64,000 nt of DNA from the NCBI GenBank assembly GCA_963513935.1, contig OY740772.1, positions 13,052,098 through 13,116,097 on the forward strand. Reading direction: 5' to 3'. This stretch comes from Aphrophora alni. Lineage: Eukaryota; Arthropoda; Insecta; Hemiptera; Aphrophoridae. Below, piece after piece: positions 25,101-38,382 of the stretch; within the stretch, counting starts at the first letter, position 1, and the number at the start of each line of letters is the position of its first letter. The notes beneath the pieces were generated by a model. It was not told the origin of the DNA. It made no database searches and saw nothing but the letters and a program-made list of their open reading frames with translations. A program made the position numbers and the translations under genes.

Positions 25101-25579
25101 AGAGGTATTTTCGAATTGAAAACACCACAGTAAAATTTCAACTTTCTTCTTTCCTCATGTAAATTTTGATATCATTACGAAGTATAGTTACGGAGCTACA
25201 GGCGATTTAAAAAGGTATTGCAAGTGGCGAAACGGGAAATGTTAAAAGCTAGTGTTTTTATTAACCTATAAATTGCAATAACTCCTTAACCATTTGAGAT
25301 GTCAAAGTGATTTTTTCAGGGTTTATTCTCCTTACAATTCTGCAGCTTTTGATACCCATATCATTGGTTTAAAACAAATTTGATCTTTTTTGAAAAACTT
25401 TTATACTGCAATTACTCGTAAACCCTTTGATATTTTAAAGTGTCTTTTTCAGGGTTTACACTCCTTACAATTCTGCATCTATTGATGTGCATATCATTGG
25501 TATTGTTAAATGTTGAAATTTTTACAAAAAATAGATAAAAATAAAAAAAATATTAAAAATTTTGAAATTTCATTAGCAC
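19192..25579 (+). repeat. 11-monomer higher-order repeat, copy 2 (ten matching monomers)
   Basis: Monomers start at 19192, 19831, 20470, 21109, 21748, 22386, 23023, 23664, 24302 and 24941. Each matches, in length and diagnostic variants, the monomer 7,029 bp to its left. The eleventh position (25580) has C109 in place of the T183 type found at 18551, so homology at this offset ends at about 25580. The right part of this block is also the left part of the larger 14-monomer duplication. Confidence 0.9.
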
Positions 25580-26307
25580 CCCTCGATTCCAAATTTAATT
25601 CTGCTTCTCTTAAGCTATAGAAACATTCAAAAATCAAAAACTCACTTTTTCGCCTAAAAAAACTGCAAGGGGGGTGCCTTAGCATTTCGCAAAGTTGGAA
25701 AATTGGCTGTTTTCACGAGTTAATTACTCAGAAACTATAAGAGGTATTTTCGAATTGAAAACACCACAGTAAAATTTCAACTTTCTTCTTTCCTCATGTA
25801 AATTTTGATATCATTACGAAGTATAGTTACGGAGCTACAGGCGATTTAAAAAGGTATTGCAAGTGGCGAAACGGGAAATGTTAAAAGCTAGTGTTTTTAT
25901 TAACCTATAAATTGCAATAACTCCTTAACCATTTGAGATGTCAAAGTGATTTTTTCAGGGTTTATTCTCCTTTCAATTCTGCAGCTTTTGATACCCATAT
26001 CATTGGTTTAAAACAAATTTGATCTTTTTTGAAAAACTTTTATACTGCAATTACTCGTAAACCCTTTGATATTTTAAAGTGTCTTTTTCAGGGTTTACAC
26101 TCCTTACAATTCTGCATCTATTGATGTGCATATCATTGGTATTGTTAAATGTTGAAATTTTTACAAAAAATAGATAAAAATAAAAAAAATATTAAAAATT
26201 TTGAAATTTCATTAGCACCCCTCGATTCCAAATTTAATTCTGCTTCTCTTAAGCTATAGAAACATTCAAAAATCAAAAACTCACTTTTTCGCCTAAAAAA
26301 ACTGCAA

Positions 26308-26317
26308 GGGGGGGGGG
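26308..26317 (+). repeat. Expanded G-run (10 G) in the monomer at 26219
   Basis: Most monomers have six G here; this one has ten, making it 643 bp, the longest length class. The same expansion recurs 8,951 bp to the right, so it predates the 14-monomer duplication and is unlikely to be a read error unique to one site. Confidence 0.9.
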
Positions 26318-28140
26318 TGCCTTAGCATTTTGCAAAGTTGGAAAATTGGCTGTTTTCACGAGTTAATTACTCAGAAACTATAAGAGGTATTTTCGAATTG
26401 AAAACACCACAGTAAAATTTCAACTTTCTTCTTTCCTCATGTAAATTTTGATATCATTACGAAGTATAGTTACGGAGCTACAGGCGATTTAAAAAGGTAT
26501 TGCAAGTGGCGAAACGGGAAATGTTAAAAGCTAGTGTTTTTATTAACCTATAAATTGCAATAACTCCTTAACCATTTGAGATGTCAAAGTGATTTTTTCA
26601 GGGTTTATTCTCCTTACAATTTTGCAGCTTTTGATACCCATATCATTGGTTTAAAACAAATTTGATCTTTTTTGAAAAACTTTTATACTGCAATTACTCG
26701 TAAACCCTTTGATATTTTAAAGTGTCTTTTTCAGGGTTTACACTCCTTACAATTCTGCATCTATTGATGTGCATATCATTGGTATTGTTAAATGTTGAAA
26801 TTTTTACAAAAAATAGATAAAAATAAAAAAAATATTAAAAATTTTGAAATTTCATTAGCACCCCTCGATTCCAAATTTAATTCTGCTTCTCTTAAGCTAT
26901 AGAAACATTCAAAAATCAAAAACTCACTTTTTCGCCTAAAAAAACTGCAAGGGGGGTGCCTTAGCATTTTGCAAAGTTGGAAAATTGGCTGTTTTCACGA
27001 GTTAATTACTCAGAAACTATAAGAGGTATTTTCGAATTGAAAACACCACAGTAAAATTTCAACTTTCTTCTTTCCTCATGTAAATTTTGATATCATTACG
27101 AAGTATAGTTACGGAGCTACAGGCGATTTAAAAAGGTATTGCAAGTGGCGAAACGGGAAATGTTAAAAGCTAGTGTTTTTATTAACCTATAAATTGCAAT
27201 AACTCCTTAACCATTTGAGATGTCAAAGTGATTTTTTCAGGGTTTATTCTCCTTACAATTCTGCAGCTTTTGATACCCATATCATTGGTTTAAAACAAAT
27301 TTGATCTTTTTTGAAAAACTTTTATACTGCAATTACTCGTAAACCCTTTGATATTTTAAAGTGTCTTTTTCAGGGTTTACACTCCTTACAATTCTGCATC
27401 TATTGATGTGCATATCATTGGTATTGTTAAATGTTGAAATTTTTACAAAAAATAGATAAAAATAAAAAAAATATTAAAAATTTTGAAATTTCATTAGCAC
27501 CCCTCGATTCCAAATTTAATTCTGCTTCTCTTAAGCTATAGAAACATTCAAAAATCAAAAACTCACTTTTTCGCCTAAAAAAACTGCAAGGGGGGTGCCT
27601 TAGCATTTCGCAAAGTTGGAAAATTGGCTGTTTTCACGAGTTAATTACTCAGAAACTATAAGAGGTATTTTCGAATTGAAAACACCACAGTAAAATTTCA
27701 ACTTTCTTCTTTCCTCATGTAAATTTTGATATCATTACGAAGTATAGTTACGGAGCTACAGGCGATTTAAAAAGGTATTGCAAGTGGCGAAACGGGAAAT
27801 GTTAAAAGCTAGTGTTTTTATTAACCTATAAATTGCAATAACTCCTTAACCATTTGAGATGTCAAAGTGATTTTTTAAGGGTTTATTCTCCTTTCAATTC
27901 TGCAGCTTTTGATACCCATATCATTGGTTTAAAACAAATTTGATCTTTTTTGAAAAACTTTTATACTGCAATTACTCGTAAACCCTTTGATATTTTAAAG
28001 TGTCTTTTTCAGGGTTTACACTCCTTACAATTCTGCATCTATTGATGTGCATATCATTGGTATTGTTAAATGTTGAAATTTTTACAAAAAAATAGATAAA
28101 AATAAAAAAAATATTAAAAATTTTGAAATTTCATTAGCAC

Positions 28141-28779
28141 CCCTCGATTCCAAATTTAATTCTGCTTCTCTTAAGCTATAGAAACATTCAAAAATCAAAA
28201 ACTCACTTTTTCGCCTAAAAAAACTGCAAGGGGGGTGCCTTAGCATTTTGCAAAGTTGGAAAATTGGCTGTTTTCACGAGTTAATTACTCAGAAACTATA
28301 AGAGGTATTTTCGAATTGAAAACACCACAGTAAAATTTCAACTTTCTTCTTTCCTCATGTAAATTTTGATATCATTACGAAGTATAGTTATGGAGCTACA
28401 GGCGATTTAAAAAGGTATTGCAAGTGGCGAAACGGGAAATGTTAAAATCTATTGTTTTTATTAACCTATAAATTGCAATAACTCCTTAACCATATGAGAT
28501 GTCAAAGTGATTTTTTCAGGCTTTATTCTCCTTTCAATTCTGCAGCTTTTGATACCCATATCATTGGTTTAAAACAAATTTGATCTTTTTTGAAAAACAT
28601 TTATACTGCAATTACTCGTAAACCCTTTGATATTTTAAAGTGTCTTTTTCAGGGTTTACACTCCTTACAATTCTGCATCTATTGATGTGCATATCATTGG
28701 TATTGTTAAATGTTGAAATTTTTACAAAAAATAGATAAAAATAAAAAAAATATTAAAAATTTTGAAATTTCATTAGCAC
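28141..28779 (+). repeat. Class K monomer (first in the window)
   Basis: This monomer has T251, T308, T312, A354, C381 and A459 with 6A/8A. A354 creates CATATG (28491-28496), absent from M and L copies. K or K-like monomers start at 28141, 37092, 39651, 41570, 44128, 47326, 48605, 49883, 51801, 53723, 54362, 55641, 56280, 58197 and 60115. The monomers at 41570 and 44128 keep the M base C251. No K monomer occurs left of 28141. Confidence 0.9.
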
Positions 28780-29419
28780 CCCTCGATTCCAAATTTAATT
28801 CTGCTTCTCTTAAGCTATAGAAACATTCAAAAATCAAAAACTCACTTTTTCGCCTAAAAAAACTGCAAGGGGGGTGCCTTAGCATTTTGCAAAGTTGGAA
28901 AATTGGCTGTTTTCACGAGTTAATTACTCAGAAACTATAAGAGGTATTTTCGAATTGAAAACACCACAGTAAAATTTCAACTTTCGTCTTTCCTCATGTA
29001 AATTTTGATATCATTACGAAGTATAGTAACGGAGCTACAGGCGATTTAAAAAGGTATTGCAAGTGGCGAAACGGGAAATGTTAAAATCTAGTGTTTTTAT
29101 TAACCTATAAATTGCAATAACTCCTTAACCATTTGAGATGTCAAAGTGATTTTTTCAGGGTTTATTCTCCTTTCAATTCTGCAGCTTTTGATACCCATAT
29201 CATTGGTTTAAAACAAATTTGATCTTTTTTGAAAAACTTTTATACTGCAATTACTCGTAAACCCTTTGATATTTTAAAGTGTCTTTTTCAGGGTTTACAC
29301 TCCTTACAATTCTGCATCTATTGATGTGCATATCATTGGTATTGTTAAATGTTGAAATTTTTACAAAAAAATAGATAAAAATAAAAAAAATATTAAAAAT
29401 TTTGAAATTTCATTAGCAC
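28780..29419 (+). repeat. Class L monomer with G207
   Basis: This monomer has A249 and T308 but keeps G312, T354 and G381. G207 changes CTTCTTC to CTTCGTC and is shared with L monomers at 37731, 42849 and 45407. Other L monomers start at 641, 3843, 40290, 50522, 52443, 55001, 56919, 58836 and 60754. Confidence 0.9.
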
Positions 29420-29431
29420 CCCTCGATTCCA

Positions 29432-32400
29432 AATTTAATTCTGCTTCTCTTAAGCTATAGAAACATTCAAAAATCAAAAACTCACTTTTTCGCCTAAAAA
29501 AACTGCAAGGGGGGTGCCTTAGCATTTTCAAAGTTGGAAAATTGGCTGTTTTCACGAGTTAATTACTCAGAAACTATAAGAGGTATTTTCGAATTGAAAA
29601 CACCACAGTAAAATTTCAACTTTCTTCTTTCCTCATGTAAATTTTGATATCATTACGAAGTATAGTTACGGAGCTACAGGCGATTTAAAAAGGTATTGCA
29701 AGTGGCGAAACGGGAAATGTTAAAAGCTAGTGTTTTTATTAACCTATAAATTGCAATAACTCCTTAACCATTTGAGATGTCAAAGTGATTTTTTCAGGGT
29801 TTATTCTCCTTTCAATTCTGCAGCTTTTGATACCCATATCATTGGTTTAAAACAAATTTGATCTTTTTTGAAAAACTTTTATACTGCAATTACTCGTAAA
29901 CCCTTTGATATTTTAAAGTGTCTTTTTCAGGGTTTACACTCCTTACAATTCTGCATCTATTGATGTGCATATCATTGGTATTGTTAAATGTTGAAATTTT
30001 TACAAAAAAATAGATAAAAATAAAAAAAAATATTAAAAATTTTGAAATTTCATTAGCACCCCTCGATTCCAAATTTAATTCTGCTTCTCTTAAGCTATAG
30101 AAACATTCAAAAATCAAAAACTCACTTTTTCGCCTAAAAAAACTGCAAGGGGGGCCTTAGCATTTTGCAAAGTTGGAAAATTGGCTGTTTTCACGAGTTA
30201 ATTACTCAGAAACTATAAGAGGTATTTTCGAATTGAAAACACCACAGTAAAATTTCAACTTTCTTCTTTCCTCATGTAAATTTTGATATCATTACGAAGT
30301 ATAGTTACGGAGCTACAGGCGATTTAAAAAGGTATTGCAAGTGGCGAAACGGGAAATGTTAAAAGCTAGTGTTTTTATTAACCTATAAATTGCAATAACT
30401 CCTTAACCATTTGAGATGTCAAAGTGATTTTTTCAGGGTTTATTCTCCTTTCAATTCTGCAGCTTTTGATACCCATATCATTGGTTTAAAACAAATTTGA
30501 TCTTTTTTGAAAAACTTTTATACTGCAATTACTCGTAAACCCTTTGATATTTTAAAGTGTCTTTTTCAGGGTTTACACTCCTTACAATTCTGCATCTATT
30601 GATGTGCATATCATTGGTATTGTTAAATGTTGAAATTTTTACAAAAAAATAGATAAAAATAAAAAAAAATATTAAAAATTTTGAAATTTCATTAGCACCC
30701 CTCGATTCCAAATTTAATTCTGCTTCTCTTAAGCTATAGAAACATTCAAAAATCAAAAACTCACTTTTTCGCCTAAAAAAACTGCAAGGGGGGTGCCTTA
30801 GCATTTTGCAAAGTTGGAAAATTGGCTGTTTTCACGAGTTAATTACTCAGAAACTAAAGAGGTATTTTCGAATTGAAAACACCACAGTAAAATTTCAACT
30901 TTCTTCTTTCCTCATGTAAATTTTGATATCATTACGAAGTATAGTTACGGAGCTACAGGCGATTTAAAAAGGTATTGCAAGTGGCGAAACGGGAAATGTT
31001 AAAAGCTAGTGTTTTTATTAACCTATAAATTGCAATAACTCCTTAACCATTTGAGATGTCAAAGTGATTTTTTCAGGGTTTATTCTCCTTTCAATTCTGC
31101 AGCTTTTGATACCCATATCATTGGTTTAAAACAAATTTGATCTTTTTTGAAAAACTTTTATACTGCAATTACTCGTAAACCCTTTGATATTTTAAAGTGT
31201 CTTTTTCAGGGTTTACACTCCTTACAATTCTGCATCTATTGATGTGCATATCATTGGTATTGTTAAATGTTGAAATTTTTACAAAAAATAGATAAAAATA
31301 AAAAAAATATTAAAAATTTTGAAATTTCATTAGCACCCCTCGATTCTAATTTAATTCTGCTTCTCTTAAGCTATAGAAACATTCAAAAATCAAAAACTCA
31401 CTTTTTCGCCTAAAAAAACTGCAAGGGGGGTGCCTTAGCATTTTCAAAGTTGGAAAATTGGCTGTTTTCACGAGTTAATTACTCAGAAACTATAAGAGGT
31501 ATTTTCGAATTGAAAACACCACAGTAAAATTTCAACTTTCTTCTTTCCTCATGTAAATTTTGATATCATTACGAAGTATAGTTACGGAGCTACAGGCGAT
31601 TTAAAAAGGTATTGCAAGTGGCGAAACGGGAAATGTTAAAAGCTAGTGTTTTTATTAACCTATAAATTGCAATAACTCCTTAACCATTTGAGATGTCAAA
31701 GTGATTTTTTCAGGGTTTATTCTCCTTTCAATTCTGCAGCTTTTGATACCCATATCATTGGTTTAAAACAAATTTGATCTTTTTTGAAAAACATTTATAC
31801 TGCAATTACTCGTAAACCCTTTGATATTTTAAAGTGTCTTTTTCAGGGTTTACACTCCTTACAATTCTGCATCTATTGATGTGCATATCATTGGTATTGT
31901 TAAATGTTGAAATTTTTACAAAAAATAGATAAAAATAAAAAAAATATTAAAAATTTTGAAATTTCATTAGCACCCCTCGATTCCAAATTTAATTCTGCTT
32001 CTCTTAAGCTATAGAAACATTCAAAAATCAAAAACTCACTTTTTCGCCTAAAAAAACTGCAAGGGGGGTGCCTTAGCATTTTGCAAAGTTGGAAAATTGG
32101 CTGTTTTCACGAGTTAATTACTCAGAAACTATAAGAGGTATTTTCGAATTGAAAATACCACAGTAAAATTTCAACTTTCTTCTTTCCTCATGTAAATTTT
32201 GATATCATTACGAAGTATAGTTACGGAGCTACAGGCGATTTAAAAAGGTATTGCAAGTGGCGAAACGGGAAATGTTAAAAGCTAGTGTTTTTATTAACCT
32301 ATAAATTGCAATAACTCCTTAACCATTTGAGATGTCAAAGTGATTTTTTCAGGGTTTATTCTCCTTTCAATTCTGCAGCTTTTGATACCCATATCATTGG

Positions 32401-35400
32401 TTTAAAACAAATTTGATCTTTTTTGAAAAACTTTTATACTGCAATTACTCGTAAACCCTTTGATATTTTAAAGTGTCTTTTTCAGGGTTTACACTCCTTA
32501 CAATTCTGCATCTATTGATGTGCATATCATTGGTATTGTTAAATGTTGAAATTTTTACAAAAAAATAGATAAAAATAAAAAAAAATATTAAAAATTTTGA
32601 AATTTCATTAGCACCCCTCGATTCCAAATTTAATTCTGCTTCTCTTAAGCTATAGAAACATTCAAAAATCAAAAACTCACTTTTTCGCCTAAAAAAACTG
32701 CAAGGGGGGCCTTAGCATTTTGCAAAGTTGGAAAATTGGCTGTTTTCACGAGTTAATTACTCAGAAACTATAAGAGGTATTTTCGAATTGAAAACACCAC
32801 AGTAAAATTTCAACTTTCTTCTTTCCTCATGTAAATTTTGATATCATTACGAAGTATAGTTACGGAGCTACAGGCGATTTAAAAAGGTATTGCAAGTGGC
32901 GAAACGGGAAATGTTAAAAGCTAGTGTTTTTATTAACCTATAAATTGCAATAACTCCTTAACCATTTGAGATGTCAAAGTGATTTTTTCAGGGTTTATTC
33001 TCCTTTCAATTCTGCAGCTTTTGATACCCATATCATTGGTTTAAAACAAATTTGATCTTTTTTGAAAAACTTTTATACTGCAATTACTCGTAAACCCTTT
33101 GATATTTTAAAGTGTCTTTTTCAGGGTTTACACTCCTTACAATTCTGCATCTATTGATGTGCATATCATTGGTATTGTTAAATGTTGAAATTTTTACAAA
33201 AAAATAGATAAAAATAAAAAAAATATTAAAAATTTTGAAATTTCATTAGCACCCCTCGATTCCAAATTTAATTCTGCTTCTCTTAAGCTATAGAAACATT
33301 CAAAAATCAAAAACTCACTTTTTCGCCTAAAAAAACTGCAAGGGGGGTGCCTTAGCATTTTGCAAAGTTGGAAAATTGGCTGTTTTCACGAGTTAATTAC
33401 TCAGAAACTATAAGAGGTATTTTCGAATTGAAAACACCACAGTAAAATTTCAACTTTCTTCTTTCCTCATGTAAATTTTGATATCATTACGAAGTATAGT
33501 TACGGAGCTACAGGCGATTTAAAAAGGTATTGCAAGTGGCGAAACGGGAAATGTTAAAAGCTAGTGTTTTTATTAACCTATAAATTGCAATAACTCCTTA
33601 ACCATTTGAGATGTCAAAGTGATTTTTTCAGGGTTTATTCTCCTTACAATTTTGCAGCTTTTGATACCCATATCATTGGTTAAAAACAAATTTGATCTTT
33701 TTTGAAAAACTTTTATACTGCAATTACTCGTAAACCCTTTGATATTTTAAAGTGTCTTTTTCAGGGTTTACACTCCTTACAATTCTGCATCTATTGATGT
33801 GCATATCATTGGTATTGTTAAATGTTGAAATTTTTACAAAAAATAGATAAAAATAAAAAAAATATTAAAAATTTTGAAATTTCATTAGCACCCCTCGATT
33901 CCAAATTTAATTCTGCTTCTCTTAAGCTATAGAAACATTCAAAAATCAAAAACTCACTTTTTCGCCTAAAAAAACTGCAAGGGGGGTGCCTTAGCATTTT
34001 GCAAAGTTGGAAAATTGGCTGTTTTCACGAGTTAATTACTCAGAAACTATAAGAGGTATTTTCGAATTGAAAACACCACAGTAAAATTTCAACTTTCTTC
34101 TTTCCTCATGTAAATTTTGATATCATTACGAAGTATAGTTACGGAGCTACAGGCGATTTAAAAAGGTATTGCAAGTGGCGAAACGGGAAATGTTAAAAGC
34201 TAGTGTTTTTATTAACCTATAAATTGCAATAACTCCTTAACCATTTGAGATGTCAAAGTGATTTTTTCAGGGTTTATTCTCCTTACAATTCTGCAGCTTT
34301 TGATACCCATATCATTGGTTTAAAACAAATTTGATCTTTTTTGAAAAACTTTTATACTGCAATTACTCGTAAACCCTTTGATATTTTAAAGTGTCTTTTT
34401 CAGGGTTTACACTCCTTACAATTCTGCATCTATTGATGTGCATATCATTGGTATTGTTAAATGTTGAAATTTTTACAAAAAATAGATAAAAATAAAAAAA
34501 ATATTAAAAATTTTGAAATTTCATTAGCACCCCTCGATTCCAAATTTAATTCTGCTTCTCTTAAGCTATAGAAACATTCAAAAATCAAAAACTCACTTTT
34601 TCGCCTAAAAAAACTGCAAGGGGGGTGCCTTAGCATTTCGCAAAGTTGGAAAATTGGCTGTTTTCACGAGTTAATTACTCAGAAACTATAAGAGGTATTT
34701 TCGAATTGAAAACACCACAGTAAAATTTCAACTTTCTTCTTTCCTCATGTAAATTTTGATATCATTACGAAGTATAGTTACGGAGCTACAGGCGATTTAA
34801 AAAGGTATTGCAAGTGGCGAAACGGGAAATGTTAAAAGCTAGTGTTTTTATTAACCTATAAATTGCAATAACTCCTTAACCATTTGAGATGTCAAAGTGA
34901 TTTTTTCAGGGTTTATTCTCCTTTCAATTCTGCAGCTTTTGATACCCATATCATTGGTTTAAAACAAATTTGATCTTTTTTGAAAAACTTTTATACTGCA
35001 ATTACTCGTAAACCCTTTGATATTTTAAAGTGTCTTTTTCAGGGTTTACACTCCTTACAATTCTGCATCTATTGATGTGCATATCATTGGTATTGTTAAA
35101 TGTTGAAATTTTTACAAAAAATAGATAAAAATAAAAAAAATATTAAAAATTTTGAAATTTCATTAGCACCCCTCGATTCCAAATTTAATTCTGCTTCTCT
35201 TAAGCTATAGAAACATTCAAAAATCAAAAACTCACTTTTTCGCCTAAAAAAACTGCAAGGGGGGGGGGTGCCTTAGCATTTTGCAAAGTTGGAAAATTGG
35301 CTGTTTTCACGAGTTAATTACTCAGAAACTATAAGAGGTATTTTCGAATTGAAAACACCACAGTAAAATTTCAACTTTCTTCTTTCCTCATGTAAATTTT

Positions 35401-38382
35401 GATATCATTACGAAGTATAGTTACGGAGCTACAGGCGATTTAAAAAGGTATTGCAAGTGGCGAAACGGGAAATGTTAAAAGCTAGTGTTTTTATTAACCT
35501 ATAAATTGCAATAACTCCTTAACCATTTGAGATGTCAAAGTGATTTTTTCAGGGTTTATTCTCCTTACAATTTTGCAGCTTTTGATACCCATATCATTGG
35601 TTTAAAACAAATTTGATCTTTTTTGAAAAACTTTTATACTGCAATTACTCGTAAACCCTTTGATATTTTAAAGTGTCTTTTTCAGGGTTTACACTCCTTA
35701 CAATTCTGCATCTATTGATGTGCATATCATTGGTATTGTTAAATGTTGAAATTTTTACAAAAAATAGATAAAAATAAAAAAAATATTAAAAATTTTGAAA
35801 TTTCATTAGCACCCCTCGATTCCAAATTTAATTCTGCTTCTCTTAAGCTATAGAAACATTCAAAAATCAAAAACTCACTTTTTCGCCTAAAAAAACTGCA
35901 AGGGGGGTGCCTTAGCATTTTGCAAAGTTGGAAAATTGGCTGTTTTCACGAGTTAATTACTCAGAAACTATAAGAGGTATTTTCGAATTGAAAACACCAC
36001 AGTAAAATTTCAACTTTCTTCTTTCCTCATGTAAATTTTGATATCATTACGAAGTATAGTTACGGAGCTACAGGCGATTTAAAAAGGTATTGCAAGTGGC
36101 GAAACGGGAAATGTTAAAAGCTAGTGTTTTTATTAACCTATAAATTGCAATAACTCCTTAACCATTTGAGATGTCAAAGTGATTTTTTCAGGGTTTATTC
36201 TCCTTACAATTCTGCAGCTTTTGATACCCATATCATTGGTTTAAAACAAATTTGATCTTTTTTGAAAAACTTTTATACTGCAATTACTCGTAAACCCTTT
36301 GATATTTTAAAGTGTCTTTTTCAGGGTTTACACTCCTTACAATTCTGCATCTATTGATGTGCATATCATTGGTATTGTTAAATGTTGAAATTTTTACAAA
36401 AAATAGATAAAAATAAAAAAAATATTAAAAATTTTGAAATTTCATTAGCACCCCTCGATTCCAAATTTAATTCTGCTTCTCTTAAGCTATAGAAACATTC
36501 AAAAATCAAAAACTCACTTTTTCGCCTAAAAAAACTGCAAGGGGGGTGCCTTAGCATTTCGCAAAGTTGGAAAATTGGCTGTTTTCACGAGTTAATTACT
36601 CAGAAACTATAAGAGGTATTTTCGAATTGAAAACACCACAGTAAAATTTCAACTTTCTTCTTTCCTCATGTAAATTTTGATATCATTACGAAGTATAGTT
36701 ACGGAGCTACAGGCGATTTAAAAAGGTATTGCAAGTGGCGAAACGGGAAATGTTAAAAGCTAGTGTTTTTATTAACCTATAAATTGCAATAACTCCTTAA
36801 CCATTTGAGATGTCAAAGTGATTTTTTAAGGGTTTATTCTCCTTTCAATTCTGCAGCTTTTGATACCCATATCATTGGTTTAAAACAAATTTGATCTTTT
36901 TTGAAAAACTTTTATACTGCAATTACTCGTAAACCCTTTGATATTTTAAAGTGTCTTTTTCAGGGTTTACACTCCTTACAATTCTGCATCTATTGATGTG
37001 CATATCATTGGTATTGTTAAATGTTGAAATTTTTACAAAAAAATAGATAAAAATAAAAAAAATATTAAAAATTTTGAAATTTCATTAGCACCCCTCGATT
37101 CCAAATTTAATTCTGCTTCTCTTAAGCTATAGAAACATTCAAAAATCAAAAACTCACTTTTTCGCCTAAAAAAACTGCAAGGGGGGTGCCTTAGCATTTT
37201 GCAAAGTTGGAAAATTGGCTGTTTTCACGAGTTAATTACTCAGAAACTATAAGAGGTATTTTCGAATTGAAAACACCACAGTAAAATTTCAACTTTCTTC
37301 TTTCCTCATGTAAATTTTGATATCATTACGAAGTATAGTTATGGAGCTACAGGCGATTTAAAAAGGTATTGCAAGTGGCGAAACGGGAAATGTTAAAATC
37401 TATTGTTTTTATTAACCTATAAATTGCAATAACTCCTTAACCATATGAGATGTCAAAGTGATTTTTTCAGGCTTTATTCTCCTTTCAATTCTGCAGCTTT
37501 TGATACCCATATCATTGGTTTAAAACAAATTTGATCTTTTTTGAAAAACATTTATACTGCAATTACTCGTAAACCCTTTGATATTTTAAAGTGTCTTTTT
37601 CAGGGTTTACACTCCTTACAATTCTGCATCTATTGATGTGCATATCATTGGTATTGTTAAATGTTGAAATTTTTACAAAAAATAGATAAAAATAAAAAAA
37701 ATATTAAAAATTTTGAAATTTCATTAGCACCCCTCGATTCCAAATTTAATTCTGCTTCTCTTAAGCTATAGAAACATTCAAAAATCAAAAACTCACTTTT
37801 TCGCCTAAAAAAACTGCAAGGGGGGTGCCTTAGCATTTTGCAAAGTTGGAAAATTGGCTGTTTTCACGAGTTAATTACTCAGAAACTATAAGAGGTATTT
37901 TCGAATTGAAAACACCACAGTAAAATTTCAACTTTCGTCTTTCCTCATGTAAATTTTGATATCATTACGAAGTATAGTAACGGAGCTACAGGCGATTTAA
38001 AAAGGTATTGCAAGTGGCGAAACGGGAAATGTTAAAATCTAGTGTTTTTATTAACCTATAAATTGCAATAACTCCTTAACCATTTGAGATGTCAAAGTGA
38101 TTTTTTCAGGGTTTATTCTCCTTTCAATTCTGCAGCTTTTGATACCCATATCATTGGTTTAAAACAAATTTGATCTTTTTTGAAAAACTTTTATACTGCA
38201 ATTACTCGTAAACCCTTTGATATTTTAAAGTGTCTTTTTCAGGGTTTACACTCCTTACAATTCTGCATCTATTGATGTGCATATCATTGGTATTGTTAAA
38301 TGTTGAAATTTTTACAAAAAAATAGATAAAAATAAAAAAAAATATTAAAAATTTTGAAATTTCATTAGCACCCCTCGATTCC
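29432..38382 (+). repeat. 14-monomer segmental tandem duplication, copy 2 (~8.95 kb)
   Basis: Monomers start at 29420, 30060, 30699, 31337, 31974, 32615, 33253, 33892, 34531, 35170, 35813, 36452, 37092 and 37731. Every diagnostic variant of copy 1 recurs in order. Differences seen are at the two ends only: position 11 and one A at the start of the first monomer, and 9A instead of 8A in the last. Confidence 0.93.
35259..35268 (+). repeat. Expanded G-run (10 G) in the monomer at 35170
   Basis: This is the duplicate of the 10-G run at 26308, at exactly +8,951 bp and in the same M monomer background with A394 and T400. Confidence 0.9.

Larger units (their letters stand above)
20481..29431 (+). 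repeat. 14-monomer segmental tandem duplication, copy 1 (~8.95 kb)
   Basis: Monomers start at 20470, 21109, 21748, 22386, 23023, 23664, 24302, 24941, 25580, 26219, 26862, 27501, 28141 and 28780. After the first eleven bases the series matches the next 14 monomers at an offset of 8,951 bp. Shared rare marks are: T159 deletion, T183, A430, C109 (twice), a 10-G run, A377, a K monomer and an L monomer with G207. The match at this exact offset ends near 29380, where an 8A run faces a 9A run. Confidence 0.93.
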
